A program made the position numbers and the translations under genes. Shown one piece after another: positions 53,732-62,124 of a DNA stretch of 64,000 bases (position 1 is its first letter; every line of letters begins with the position of its first letter). Source of the DNA: Terriglobia bacterium. GTDB taxonomy: Bacteria > Acidobacteriota > Terriglobia > Terriglobales > Acidobacteriaceae. Where the stretch lies: the NCBI GenBank assembly GCA_020073645.1, contig JAIQET010000005.1, positions 1 through 64,000 of the forward strand. Direction: 5' to 3'. The notes under the pieces are model-generated. The model saw only the letters and a list, made by a program, of their open reading frames with translations, was not told the origin of the DNA and did not search any database.

Positions 53732-54889
53732 ATGAGCGCGGCCACCGCTACAACTACAACTCCAACGGATTCGCCGGAAGCGCGGCGCTACAACCGCATC
53801 AAGCGCTGGCTGGGGATTGCCGACTTCGTGCTCGGTCTCGTCCTGCTGGTGGTGCTGCTCGCCACCGGATGGACCGGAACTCTGCGTGATCTCGCCTACC
53901 ACGGGGTTTCCCAGAGCTACAGCTTGGCGGTGTTTTTGTATGTACTCATGTTGATGGCGATCGGCAAGGTGTTGGGGCTGGGATTGGATTACTACGGCTT
54001 CCGGTTGGAGCACCGCTTCCAGCTTTCCAACCAGAAGCCGAGGTCCTGGATTTGGGACCAGTGCAAGGGTTTCCTGGTGGGCGTGGTTCTGGCGGGGATC
54101 GTCGTGGAGTTGCTCTACTTCATCATTCGCCAGGCGCCGCAATACTGGTGGCTGATCGCCTGGGCAGCGTTCCTGGTATTGTTCGTGCTGCTCGCCCAAC
54201 TTGCTCCCGTCATTCTCTTTCCCATCTTCTACAAATTTGAGCCGCTGCAAAACGAGGAACTCAAGGGACGCCTGGTGAAGCTGAGCGAGCGGGCGGGGAC
54301 GCGGGTGCGCGGCGTGTACCAGTGGAAGCTTTCGGAGAAGAGCAAGAAGGCGAATGCCGCGCTGACTGGACTCGGCAACACCCGCCGCATCATCCTGGCG
54401 GACACACTGCTCGAGAACTACTCTGCCGACGAGATCGAGGCCGTGCTTGCCCACGAACTCGGCCATCATGTGCACAAGCACATTGCCAAGAGCATCGCGG
54501 TGCAGGCGGGGATCACGTTCGTTGGATTCTGGGCGGCGAACTGGGTGCTGCACTATGCCGTGGAGCGCTGGCACATGTTCGAGACGCTCTCCGACTTCGC
54601 CAATTTGCCGCTGCTGGCGCTGGTTTCGACGGTTCTCTCGTTCCTGGTATTGCCGGTGATGAATGCCTACTCGCGCTTCAATGAACGCCAGGCAGATCGG
54701 TATGCCTTCCGTTCGATTACCAGCGTGCAGCCGTTCATCTCGTCCATGAACAAGCTCGCTGATCAAAATCTGGCGGAGCGCACGCCGTCGAAGTGGGTGG
54801 AGTGGTTTTTCCACTCGCATCCGTCAATTTCTCGGCGACTGCAGGCGGCGGAGGCGTGGGCGAAACAAGACGCCGGTGCCCGCCGGTAA
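53732..54889 (+). CDS. M48-family membrane zinc metallopeptidase (Ste24/CAAX-protease-like)
   Basis: 385 residues. The zinc motif is HELGHH (241-246) in VLAHELGHHVHKHI, with a distal glutamate in NERQADRYAF. About five membrane helices (20-43, 70-95, 110-135, 155-175, 265-290) surround it. The N-terminal peptidase_M48_N region includes the KPRSWIWDQCKGFLVGV segment. Typical Ste24-like proteins act in quality control at the membrane; prenyl-specific activity is not implied in bacteria. Confidence 0.92.
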   Translation: MSAATATTTTPTDSPEARRYNRIKRWLGIADFVLGLVLLVVLLATGWTGTLRDLAYHGVSQSYSLAVFLYVLMLMAIGKVLGLGLDYYGFRLEHRFQLSNQKPRSWIWDQCKGFLVGVVLAGIVVELLYFIIRQAPQYWWLIAWAAFLVLFVLLAQLAPVILFPIFYKFEPLQNEELKGRLVKLSERAGTRVRGVYQWKLSEKSKKANAALTGLGNTRRIILADTLLENYSADEIEAVLAHELGHHVHKHIAKSIAVQAGITFVGFWAANWVLHYAVERWHMFETLSDFANLPLLALVSTVLSFLVLPVMNAYSRFNERQADRYAFRSITSVQPFISSMNKLADQNLAERTPSKWVEWFFHSHPSISRRLQAAEAWAKQDAGARR

Positions 54890-54899
54890 GGTGCTCGTC

Positions 54900-55619
54900 C
54901 TATCTCTTCCTGAGTATTTCCTCCACTCTACGCAAGTCCTCTTCCGTATCCACTCCCACGGTGTCGTAAGGCGTTTCGGCGACGTAGATGGGAATTCCGT
55001 TCTCCAGGAACCTCAACTGCTCGAGCCGCTCGCTGTGCTCCAGCGATGACTCGGGCAGCGCCACAAACTGGTCGAGCGCCGGCTTGCGGTAAGCGTAGAA
55101 GCCCAGGTGCTTGAAGTAGCGAGGCTGGCCGCCGTCGCGATCGAATGGAATGGTAGCGCGCGAGAAATACAGCGCCCGCCCAGCTGCATCGGTCACGACC
55201 TTCACAGCGTTGGGATTGTTGACGTCGGCGGGTGCGGCGGGTGTCTTGAGTGTCCCTACCTGGACCTGCGCATCGCCCATCACTTGCAGCAGGCTGGCGA
55301 TGTGTTCGGGCCGGGTCATTGGCTCATCGCCCTGCACATTGAGATAAACATCCGCTCCAGCCAGATTGGAGATTTCGTGTACCCGCTCGGTGCCGCTGCG
55401 GTGGGCGGCCGAGGTCATGCGCGCATTCCAGCCGTTCCGCCGGCACACCTGCAGGATTTCGTCGGAATCGGTGGCAATGATCACATCCGCGAGCAGCGGC
55501 GAGGAGCGCACGGCGTTATACACGCGCCAGATCAAAGGCTGTCCGGCAATCTCGCGCAGCATTTTTCGTGGCAGCCGGGTGGAGGCCAACCTGGCCGGGA
55601 TGACGGCGATGGCTTTCAT
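54900..55619 (-). CDS. kdsB: 3-deoxy-manno-octulosonate cytidylyltransferase
   Basis: Activates Kdo as CMP-Kdo for lipid A-core synthesis, so the cell is a diderm with LPS-type glycolipid. 239 residues. Motifs AVIPARLASTRLPRKML (nucleotide loop), ATDSDEI, and NVQGDEPM, plus LGFYAYRK near the C-terminus. Length standard. It ends a minus-strand run with the 64-residue coiled-coil gene and tonB upstream. Confidence 0.96.
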   Translation of the reverse strand: MKAIAVIPARLASTRLPRKMLREIAGQPLIWRVYNAVRSSPLLADVIIATDSDEILQVCRRNGWNARMTSAAHRSGTERVHEISNLAGADVYLNVQGDEPMTRPEHIASLLQVMGDAQVQVGTLKTPAAPADVNNPNAVKVVTDAAGRALYFSRATIPFDRDGGQPRYFKHLGFYAYRKPALDQFVALPESSLEHSERLEQLRFLENGIPIYVAETPYDTVGVDTEEDLRRVEEILRKR

Positions 55620-55679
55620 GGAGTTTACAGTTTCGTGGTTCTGCTTCCGGGTTGCAATAGGCTGGCCCGCACGCGCCGC

Positions 55680-55874
55680 TTAGCGGGCTTCCCGAACCTC
55701 TAGGGGCCACTTGTTGGTCTGCGGGACAGTGGACGCGGACACCTCGGTGGCTTGGGGGGATTGGCCTGACTCCTCGGACAACAGGGGAATGATGAAGCGG
55801 AGGACCTCGATCTCCCGCCGGACCCGCAGGATATCCTTTTCTTTTTGCCGCAGAACCGCGTAGGCGTCTTTCAT
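55680..55874 (-). CDS. 64-residue coiled-coil protein
   Basis: MKDAYAVLRQKEKDILRVRR onward to EIEVLRFIIPLLSEE: a heptad-like coiled coil of about 35 residues, followed by a Ser/Thr-rich disordered tail. GAGGCGAGAGCCCC before the ATG supports translation. Similar short proteins (VLRQKE...VRREIE.LR...PLL) occur widely in Acidobacteriota, in my recollection, with no assigned role. It lies between tonB and kdsB on the same strand. Confidence 0.7.
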   Translation of the reverse strand: MKDAYAVLRQKEKDILRVRREIEVLRFIIPLLSEESGQSPQATEVSASTVPQTNKWPLEVREAR

Positions 55875-55974
55875 GGGGCTCTCGCCTCGAAAGTAGTGGG
55901 TTACATTTACATCCAAAATCCGCGCAGTGCAATTGTGAATAATTTGCAAAACATCACTGGTGCCGCTCGGGGAC

Positions 55975-56622
55975 CTAACTGGGAAAGTGGAAGTACACAT
56001 CCTGCTGGGAGGGAATGGCTTTGCCGTCGATTGTGGCCGGCGTGAAGCGCCAGTTGCGCACTGCAGCCAGAACTTTTTCTTCGATGCCGTAGCCCAAGGG
56101 CTGTACCACCTTGGTTTCCACCACATTGCCGTGGTCGTCGATGGTGACCTCCACGATTACGCTGCCTTCCACGCCGGGAGGAATCTCCGATCGGGGAACC
56201 CTGGGATCCGGGAAGACCACCGGCAGGGCTGGTCTGACCTCATGCCCGCTTAGCGGGCCTTGCAACACAGACCCGAACGGTGAACCAGCACGGGCTGCTT
56301 CGGCGGCAGGCTCGGCGGCGGGCTTCTTCTTCACAGGAGAATCGTTGCGTGCGCGCTGCTGCTTTGCCTTCACTGGTACAGGGAACCAGATTTGTTCCGG
56401 GGTAGCGTCGGCAGAAGCAAGCTGTGAATCGGCGGCTCCCGGGCGTGGCAAATGCACCAGTTGCGTGGATGTCCCCCGGTTTCCGAAAGCGATTAAGATC
56501 GGAGTTACAAAGATCGCGGGCGCCGGCCGGACCAGCAGGTACAAGACCACGCAGTGAATGGTCAGCGACGCGAGGTGGGATCGAACCCAACTACGATTCG
56601 AGCGCTGTGGCTGCGTGAACAT
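55975..56622 (-). CDS. TonB-family energy transducer
   Basis: 215 residues from the ATG at 56622 (MFTQPQRSN), preceded by GAGGACGGG. One N-terminal membrane helix (SLTIHCVVLYLLVRPAPAIF), a Pro/Lys/Ala-rich periplasmic linker (KKKPAAEPAAEAARA) and a C-terminal TonB domain (EGSVIVEVTIDDHGNVVETK, then AVRNWRFTPATIDGKAI). It should carry proton-motive energy to outer-membrane receptors with ExbB/D. No ExbB/D or receptor gene is in view. Confidence 0.88.
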   Translation of the reverse strand: MFTQPQRSNRSWVRSHLASLTIHCVVLYLLVRPAPAIFVTPILIAFGNRGTSTQLVHLPRPGAADSQLASADATPEQIWFPVPVKAKQQRARNDSPVKKKPAAEPAAEAARAGSPFGSVLQGPLSGHEVRPALPVVFPDPRVPRSEIPPGVEGSVIVEVTIDDHGNVVETKVVQPLGYGIEEKVLAAVRNWRFTPATIDGKAIPSQQDVYFHFPS

Positions 56623-56926
56623 CCCGTCCTCATCCCCAATCATCTGCAATACGCAAAGCTTACCACCAACCCCGCGGCCGAAGACCCGGTACTTTTGATG
56701 TTGGACGGTTGGAGCTGTCCAAGTGTTTGACGCATCAGTCCGATCCGCGCTTGTGCAAAACTTTTCAACTTGACAGGGCTGTGGGATCGGAACACACTCG
56801 CATCCCCCGCTAGGGGTGAGGGTTCAGGATCGTAACCCGTCCAGTCCTTGTCAACCATCCAACTTTCCAAAGGACTGGTGGATGATTCGGCCACAAAGAA
56901 ACCTTCGTGAAAACAGGAGGGACTCC

Positions 56927-58495
56927 ATGCGAACCATAGTCTCCGGCAAACGGAGCCTTCTGATCCCGTTCCTCATCATTATCATTGCCTTGACAGTCCT
57001 TACTGCGCTCCCGCTTTCCGCACGGCAATCTAAGTCCGCGAAACCGGCAGCCAGCGCGCAAACCGCTTCGGCGAGGAACGCGCAAGCAGCGAGTCCTGGC
57101 GCGAAGAGCGATCCCAGCCAGGTGGGTTCCTGGACGGCGCCGGTGAACCTGGGGGTGATTACCATCCACGCCGCTCTGCTGCACACGGGGAAAATCCTGG
57201 CCTGGTGGTATCCGCAAGGCACAAACGTCAACTCGCCGGCCAAGCTTTACGACACCGTGACCGGGAAGACCAAGGACGTCACCGTGCCATTTCCCGGCGA
57301 TTTCTTCTGTTCCGGGCACACCATCCTGGCGGATGGCCGCGTGCTGGTCACCGGTGGCCTGCTGGGCAATCCACACCCGGGCGTTCCGGACGACGGGATT
57401 ACCGCAACCGCCATTTTCGATCCCGGGTCAGAGACCTGGTCGCAGGGCACGCCCATGAACCTCGCCCGCTGGTATCCCACCGACGTCGAGTTGCCCAGCG
57501 GCCAGACGCTTACGCTCACCGGGAAAAATGAGCACGCTGTCATCGATCTCCCCATGGAGCAGTACGATCCCGCAACCGAGGTTTGGACTCTGTTGCCCTC
57601 CAGCGCCAACATTCCCCAGCAGAGCAGCGACACGTATCTAAAAATGAAGCTGCTGACCAACGGGAAGGTCTTCATGGCAGGCTCAAACGCCGACACCTAT
57701 ACCTTTGATCCAGCCACCAATCGCTGGACTCTGACCGCCACCATGAACTTTGGCAATCGCTACCACGGCGCAGCCGTGATCCTGCCGGGGTTGACCAAGG
57801 TTTTCACGGCCGGGGGTACGGCTAACCATGCCGGAGGGGGCGCCACGGCGACGGCCGAGGTCATTGATCTCGCGGCCCCTGCTCCGCAATGGAGCTTCGT
57901 CAGCCCCATGCACATCCCACGCTACAACTCTAACCTGGTGATTCTGGCGGACGGGACGCTGCTCGAAGTGGGGGGTGCTCAGACCGAGAGATACGGCACC
58001 CCAGTGCTGATTCCAGAACTCTATGATCCCAGCACCGACACCTGGACGGAGATGATGACCCAGACCGATTCCCGACCGTATCACTCGACGGCACTGCTGC
58101 TGCCCGATGGCACGGTCTGGTCAGCTGGTTCCGACGATCCAACTAAGAAGATCGCCGGCCACTCCTACGAAATCTTCAGCCCGCCTTATCTGTCTAAGGG
58201 CGCCCGCCCCACCATTACCTCCGCGCCATCTGCCATCACCTACAACCAGAAGTTTACGGTCACCACGCCGGACGCGGCCAGCGTGACCAAGGTGGCGCTG
58301 GTCCGGCCTGGATCCACCACGCACGACAACGACTTCGATCAGCGCTACGTGGTGCTGGACGTGAGGCATGGCACTGGGAAGCTGAGCGTGACCGCGCCCC
58401 CCAGCGCGAATTACGCGCCTCCCGGCTGGTACATGCTCGTGCTGGTGAACTCCAGCGGCGTGCCCTCGGTCATGCCATTCCTGCAATTGATGTAA
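56927..58495 (+). CDS. Exported kelch/galactose-oxidase-like protein with DUF1929 domain
   Basis: 522 residues from the ATG at 56927, which has AGGAGG seven bases upstream. A membrane anchor or signal (LLIPFLIIIIALTVLTALPL) leads to a seven-bladed kelch propeller (about 65-400: TGGLLGNPHPGVPDDG, MNLARWYPTDVELPSG, GGAQTERYGTPVL) and a C-terminal DUF1929 domain (SPPYLSKGARPTITSAPS, then SVTKVALVRPGSTTHDND). This is the plan of galactose/glyoxal oxidases. The tyrosine-cysteine cofactor cannot be confirmed by eye. A strong terminator follows. Confidence 0.88.
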   Translation: MRTIVSGKRSLLIPFLIIIIALTVLTALPLSARQSKSAKPAASAQTASARNAQAASPGAKSDPSQVGSWTAPVNLGVITIHAALLHTGKILAWWYPQGTNVNSPAKLYDTVTGKTKDVTVPFPGDFFCSGHTILADGRVLVTGGLLGNPHPGVPDDGITATAIFDPGSETWSQGTPMNLARWYPTDVELPSGQTLTLTGKNEHAVIDLPMEQYDPATEVWTLLPSSANIPQQSSDTYLKMKLLTNGKVFMAGSNADTYTFDPATNRWTLTATMNFGNRYHGAAVILPGLTKVFTAGGTANHAGGGATATAEVIDLAAPAPQWSFVSPMHIPRYNSNLVILADGTLLEVGGAQTERYGTPVLIPELYDPSTDTWTEMMTQTDSRPYHSTALLLPDGTVWSAGSDDPTKKIAGHSYEIFSPPYLSKGARPTITSAPSAITYNQKFTVTTPDAASVTKVALVRPGSTTHDNDFDQRYVVLDVRHGTGKLSVTAPPSANYAPPGWYMLVLVNSSGVPSVMPFLQLM

Positions 58496-58514
58496 GGCGG
58501 CATCGGCTCACAGC

Positions 58515-58545
58515 GGGCGGGGCCGCGAACCCCGCCCTTTTTCTT
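58515..58545 (+). terminator. Rho-independent terminator after the kelch-protein gene
   Basis: GGGCGGGG-ccgcgaa-CCCCGCCC followed by TTTTTCTTT, starting 20 bases after the stop. A near-perfect intrinsic terminator. Confidence 0.88.
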
Positions 58546-58555
58546 TGCGTCTTTG

Positions 58556-58591
58556 TTTCGGACTAGGTTTCGGACTAGGTTTCAGACTGGC
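58556..58591 (+). repeat. Three tandem 12-base repeats upstream of the metalloprotease gene
   Basis: TTTCGGACTAGG twice exactly (58556-58579), then the degenerate TTTCAGACTGGC (58580-58591). They lie 80-115 bases before the TTG of the zinc protease gene and could be binding sites for a regulator. Confidence 0.7.
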
Positions 58592-58670
58592 CCAGCCCTT
58601 ACACTTCTAGCGCTCGCGCGTCCAACAACGTTGAGGTGGGCTGGCGCTCGGGTCGTCCGCAGGAGGAACC

Positions 58671-61148
58671 TTGAAGACGTCACGCATCGCGGTAGTTTGC
58701 ATTCTGCTGGCCATCGCCGGACTGGCCAACGCACAGTCCCAGCAAGAAGAGAAGGCTCTCCCCAAGATCGCCGATAAAATCCGGGGGATGCACCCGCTTG
58801 CCGGGTTTTTCCCTCTTTACTGGGACGAACGCCAAGGCAAGATCTGGCTTGAGATTAATAAATGGGATACCGAGTTTCTCTACCTGGACTCACTTCCTGC
58901 GGGTATTGGCTCGAACGATATCGGACTGGACCGCGGACAACTGGGCGAGGGCCGGGTCGTGAAGTTCCAGCGCATCGGCCCCAAGGTGCTCCTCGTTCAG
59001 GTCAACTACAGTTTTCGGGCCTCAAGCCAGAATCCCGCCGAGCAGCGCGCCGTGGCAGATGCCTTCGCACAATCCGTTCTGTGGGGCTTTGAAGTCGCCG
59101 CCGAGGACAATGGAAATGTACTGGTCGATGCGACTGCCTTCTTCCTGAACGACGCCCACCACGTGGCCGAGACCCTGAAGCAATCCAAGCAAGGCATGTA
59201 CAGAGTCGAGCCTTCCCGCTCCGCCATCTATCTCGCCAACACCAAGAATTTCCCTCAGAACACGGAAGTCGAGGCGACCCTCACGTTTGTCGGCGACGAA
59301 CCCGGCAAGTTTGTACAGGATGTCACGCCTGACCCGCGCGCCATCACTGTGCGCGAGCACTATTCATTCGTGCAGCTTCCCGATGGCAACTACCACCCCC
59401 GCGAGTTTGATCCGCGGGCGGGGTTCTACGGCACCTCCTACCAGGATTACAGCGCGCCTGTCGGCGAGCCCTTCGTGAAGCAGTTCATTGCTCGTCACCG
59501 CCTGCAGAAGAAGGATCCCACGGCTGCCGTGAGTGAACCGGTCAAGCCCATCGTCTACTACCTTGATCCCGGCGCTCCCGAGCCGATCCGCTCCGCACTG
59601 TTGGAGGGCGCTCGGTGGTGGAATCAGGCGTTCGAGGCGGCTGGCTACCGCAACGCCTTTCGCGTTGAAATGCTGCCCCCCGATGTCGATCCCCTAGACG
59701 TCCGCTACAACGTGATCGAATGGATTCATCGTTCCACACGCGGCTGGTCGTACGGGAATTCGGTGGTCGATCCCCGCACCGGAGAGATCATCCAGGGCCA
59801 TGTCTCGCTGGGCTCTCTGCGCGTCCGCCAGGACTACCTCATTCTCGAAGGACTGCTCTCGCCTCACAAGAAGGGGCAGCCTGACGACCCGCGCCTTCTG
59901 CAAACCGCGCTGGCACGCCTGCGTCAGCTTTCGGCGCATGAAGTCGGACACACCCTCGGTCTGATGCACAACTACATTGCGAGCACCGAAGGCCGAGCTT
60001 CGGTGATGGACTACCCGCATCCGCTGGTAGCGATTGCGAGTGACGGCTCGCTCGACTTGAGCGATGCCTACGCCACCGGCATCGGCGAGTGGGACAAGGT
60101 TGCGATTGAGTACGGATACTCTGATTTTGCGCCGGGAACCGACGAAAAAGCCGCACGGAACGAAATCATCCAGAAGGCCCGCACGCGCGGCCTCATTTTC
60201 CTCACCGACCAGGATGCGCGTCCCACGGGAAGCGCCCACCCCCAGACTCACTTGTGGGACAACGGAAAAAATGCGGTTGACGAACTGGATCGCGTACTCG
60301 CAGTTCGCGCCCGTGCTCTCGAGCAGTTCTCCGAAGCTGCCATCCGCGAAGGCGCTCCGATGGCGTTGCTCGAAGACACGCTGGTTCCGGTCTACCTGTT
60401 TCACCGCTATCAGACCGAGGCGGCCGTCAAGGTGATCGGCGGGCAGACTTATACATACGCCCTGCGCGGCGACGGGCAGACGCCGACCACGCCGGTTCCC
60501 GCCGCCCAGCAGCGCCGCGCCCTCGACGCCGTCCTGAAGACCATCGCGCCCGAGACGCTCGCCGTACCCGACAGGATTGCAGCACTAATCCCACCTCATC
60601 CTGCCGGCTACGGACGCACTCGCGAGAGCTTCAATACCCACACTGGAATGACTTTTGATCCCCTCGGTGCGGCGGAAACCGGGGCTCATCAAACCATCTC
60701 GCTCTTGCTCGACCCCGAACGCGCCGCCCGGCTCATCTCCTATCACGGGCAGGATCCCAGCCAGTTGGGCCTGGGCGAAGTTCTGGATCGCCTCTTCGCC
60801 GCGACTTGGAAATCCAAAGCCTCGTCTGACAAACTCGCAGCCGTCCAGCGCTCCATTGCCGATGTGGCCCTGAATGACGTGATGACGCTTGCCGCGAACG
60901 AGCACGCTGCCACCGAAGTTCGGGCCATGGCCCTGCTCAAACTCACCGAGCTGAAAAATTGGCTGACCGCGCAGGCTCCATCCACTGGCGATGAGCAGCA
61001 ACGCGCGCACCGGCTCTTCGCCGTCGCCCAGATCCGCAAGTTCGAACAGGAGCCGGCACAAGTTCTGAAGCCGACCGATCCGCTCGCGCCCCCGCCAGGG
61101 GCCCCAATTGGTTCACTGGAGACGGAGGGTGATGATCTGGATTATTGA
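58671..61148 (+). CDS. Large exported zinc-dependent metalloprotease (DUF5117/DUF5118 family)
   Basis: 825 residues. TTG start (58671) with GCAGGAGGAACC just upstream. A signal peptide (IAVVCILLAIAGLANA) precedes a large N-terminal domain (FPLYWDERQGKIWLEINKWD, the DUF5117/5118 region) and a gluzincin/metzincin-like site HEVGHTLGLMHNY (423-435). The family is common in secreted proteomes of Acidobacteriota and Bacteroidota; substrates are not established. C-terminal 180 residues (about 640-825) are helical with no recognised motif. Confidence 0.9.
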   Translation: MKTSRIAVVCILLAIAGLANAQSQQEEKALPKIADKIRGMHPLAGFFPLYWDERQGKIWLEINKWDTEFLYLDSLPAGIGSNDIGLDRGQLGEGRVVKFQRIGPKVLLVQVNYSFRASSQNPAEQRAVADAFAQSVLWGFEVAAEDNGNVLVDATAFFLNDAHHVAETLKQSKQGMYRVEPSRSAIYLANTKNFPQNTEVEATLTFVGDEPGKFVQDVTPDPRAITVREHYSFVQLPDGNYHPREFDPRAGFYGTSYQDYSAPVGEPFVKQFIARHRLQKKDPTAAVSEPVKPIVYYLDPGAPEPIRSALLEGARWWNQAFEAAGYRNAFRVEMLPPDVDPLDVRYNVIEWIHRSTRGWSYGNSVVDPRTGEIIQGHVSLGSLRVRQDYLILEGLLSPHKKGQPDDPRLLQTALARLRQLSAHEVGHTLGLMHNYIASTEGRASVMDYPHPLVAIASDGSLDLSDAYATGIGEWDKVAIEYGYSDFAPGTDEKAARNEIIQKARTRGLIFLTDQDARPTGSAHPQTHLWDNGKNAVDELDRVLAVRARALEQFSEAAIREGAPMALLEDTLVPVYLFHRYQTEAAVKVIGGQTYTYALRGDGQTPTTPVPAAQQRRALDAVLKTIAPETLAVPDRIAALIPPHPAGYGRTRESFNTHTGMTFDPLGAAETGAHQTISLLLDPERAARLISYHGQDPSQLGLGEVLDRLFAATWKSKASSDKLAAVQRSIADVALNDVMTLAANEHAATEVRAMALLKLTELKNWLTAQAPSTGDEQQRAHRLFAVAQIRKFEQEPAQVLKPTDPLAPPPGAPIGSLETEGDDLDY

Positions 61149-61224
61149 AGGGCGCAGGTCTCCACTTTCCCTGTTTTCCGCCTGACACACTGTCCGCGCA
61201 AACCCACAAGTCCGTCGCGATTGA

Positions 61225-61248
61225 GATTCTCTTAAATAGTTAAGAATC
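61225..61248. promoter_or_regulatory. AT-rich inverted repeat upstream of the L,D-transpeptidase gene
   Basis: GATTC-tc-TTAA-atag-TTAAGAATC forms an imperfect palindrome about 65 bases before the ATG, in an otherwise GC-rich gap. It may be a regulator-binding site overlapping the promoter. Confidence 0.35.
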
Positions 61249-61311
61249 AGTAGCATAGCCTTTGGTTCATGGACTGCCATTCCCTCTTGCGTAAGGCAGG
61301 AGGCGGCGGCC

Positions 61312-61923
61312 ATGAAGCGGACCGGGGGCAGATCGAAGGCCTACAGATTCACCGAAGCAATGGTGCTTGCCTTGGCACTAACGGCAAGTCGCTTGGCGGC
61401 CGCGCAGAACGCGAGGCCCGACGGCGACGTGTTTCGCGTTCGCTCCCCTCGCCACGTACTGGTCAGCATCCCGGACCGCAAGCTGGCTGTGCTCGCAGAC
61501 GGCAGGGTGATTCGCACTTTCCCGGTTGCGGTTGGGGCCGCTGTGAGTCCGAGTCCGACGGGCGAGTTCCACATTGTCCACCGCGTGACTGATCCGACCT
61601 ACTACCACTCTGGCGTGGTCATCCCTCCCGGCCCCGATAACCCGGTCGGAACGCGTTGGGTCGGCCTCAACCAGAAAGGGTACGGGATTCACGGAACCAA
61701 CGAGCCCAGTTCCATCGGCAAGGCCCGATCCCACGGCTGCATTCGCATGCGCAATCGCGATGTCGAACAGTTCTTCGCCATGGTGAACGTGGGCGACACC
61801 GTGGAGATTCGCTCCGAGCGGGACGAACAGACGGCGGAGGTTCTCGGAACCGAAGCCGACACCACCGCGGCCGCGGTTGCCCAGGTGCAGGGCCCCGACG
61901 CCGGCGTGAGCGGCGGACAGTAG
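61312..61923 (+). CDS. L,D-transpeptidase (YkuD domain)
   Basis: 203 residues with an N-terminal signal (MVLALALTASRLAAAQN). The catalytic motif IHGTNEPSSIGKARSHGCIR, with C143 in SHGCIRMRN, is intact. Such enzymes make 3-3 crosslinks in peptidoglycan or attach proteins to it in the periplasm. The C-terminal tail (ADTTAAAVAQVQGPDAGV) is low-complexity. AGGAGGCGGCGGCC precedes the ATG. First gene of a three-gene operon with a small membrane protein and an SPFH protein. Confidence 0.93.
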   Translation: MKRTGGRSKAYRFTEAMVLALALTASRLAAAQNARPDGDVFRVRSPRHVLVSIPDRKLAVLADGRVIRTFPVAVGAAVSPSPTGEFHIVHRVTDPTYYHSGVVIPPGPDNPVGTRWVGLNQKGYGIHGTNEPSSIGKARSHGCIRMRNRDVEQFFAMVNVGDTVEIRSERDEQTAEVLGTEADTTAAAVAQVQGPDAGVSGGQ

Positions 61924-61951
61924 CCCAAAGCAAGTTCATATGGAGGACGCA

Positions 61952-62104
61952 ATGCAATTCGCAATCACAGCCATGGCAGTCATCGCCGGAATGGTCTTCT
62001 CCCTGGCGATCGCACTTCTAGTCGAGGAACTGATTTTCGGCAAAGTCTTCCGGGTGTTCTTTGCCCGGCAGGCGGTTCCAGTCAAGTCTGAGCACAAGCG
62101 CTGA
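61952..62104 (+). CDS. 50-residue single-pass membrane protein
   Basis: MQFAITAMAVIAGMVFSLAI onward: one membrane helix (residues 4-25) and a short basic tail ending KSEHKR. GGAGGACGCA directly precedes the ATG at 61952; another in-frame ATG lies at 61940. It is 28 bases after the L,D-transpeptidase and 20 before the SPFH gene, so it is almost certainly co-transcribed. Unknown function; possible partner or assembly factor for the SPFH protein. Confidence 0.75.
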   Translation: MQFAITAMAVIAGMVFSLAIALLVEELIFGKVFRVFFARQAVPVKSEHKR

Positions 62105-62124
62105 GGCGCAGAAGGAGAACCACC

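Noticed and set aside
53642-54820. 392-codon frame antisense to the M48 peptidase gene
   Set aside because: Shadow; composition dominated by His/Arg/Gln typical of antisense frames.
56770-56798. TTGACA promoter for the kelch-protein gene
   Set aside because: A perfect -35 is present but the expected -10 is CACACT, too weak to list as a feature.
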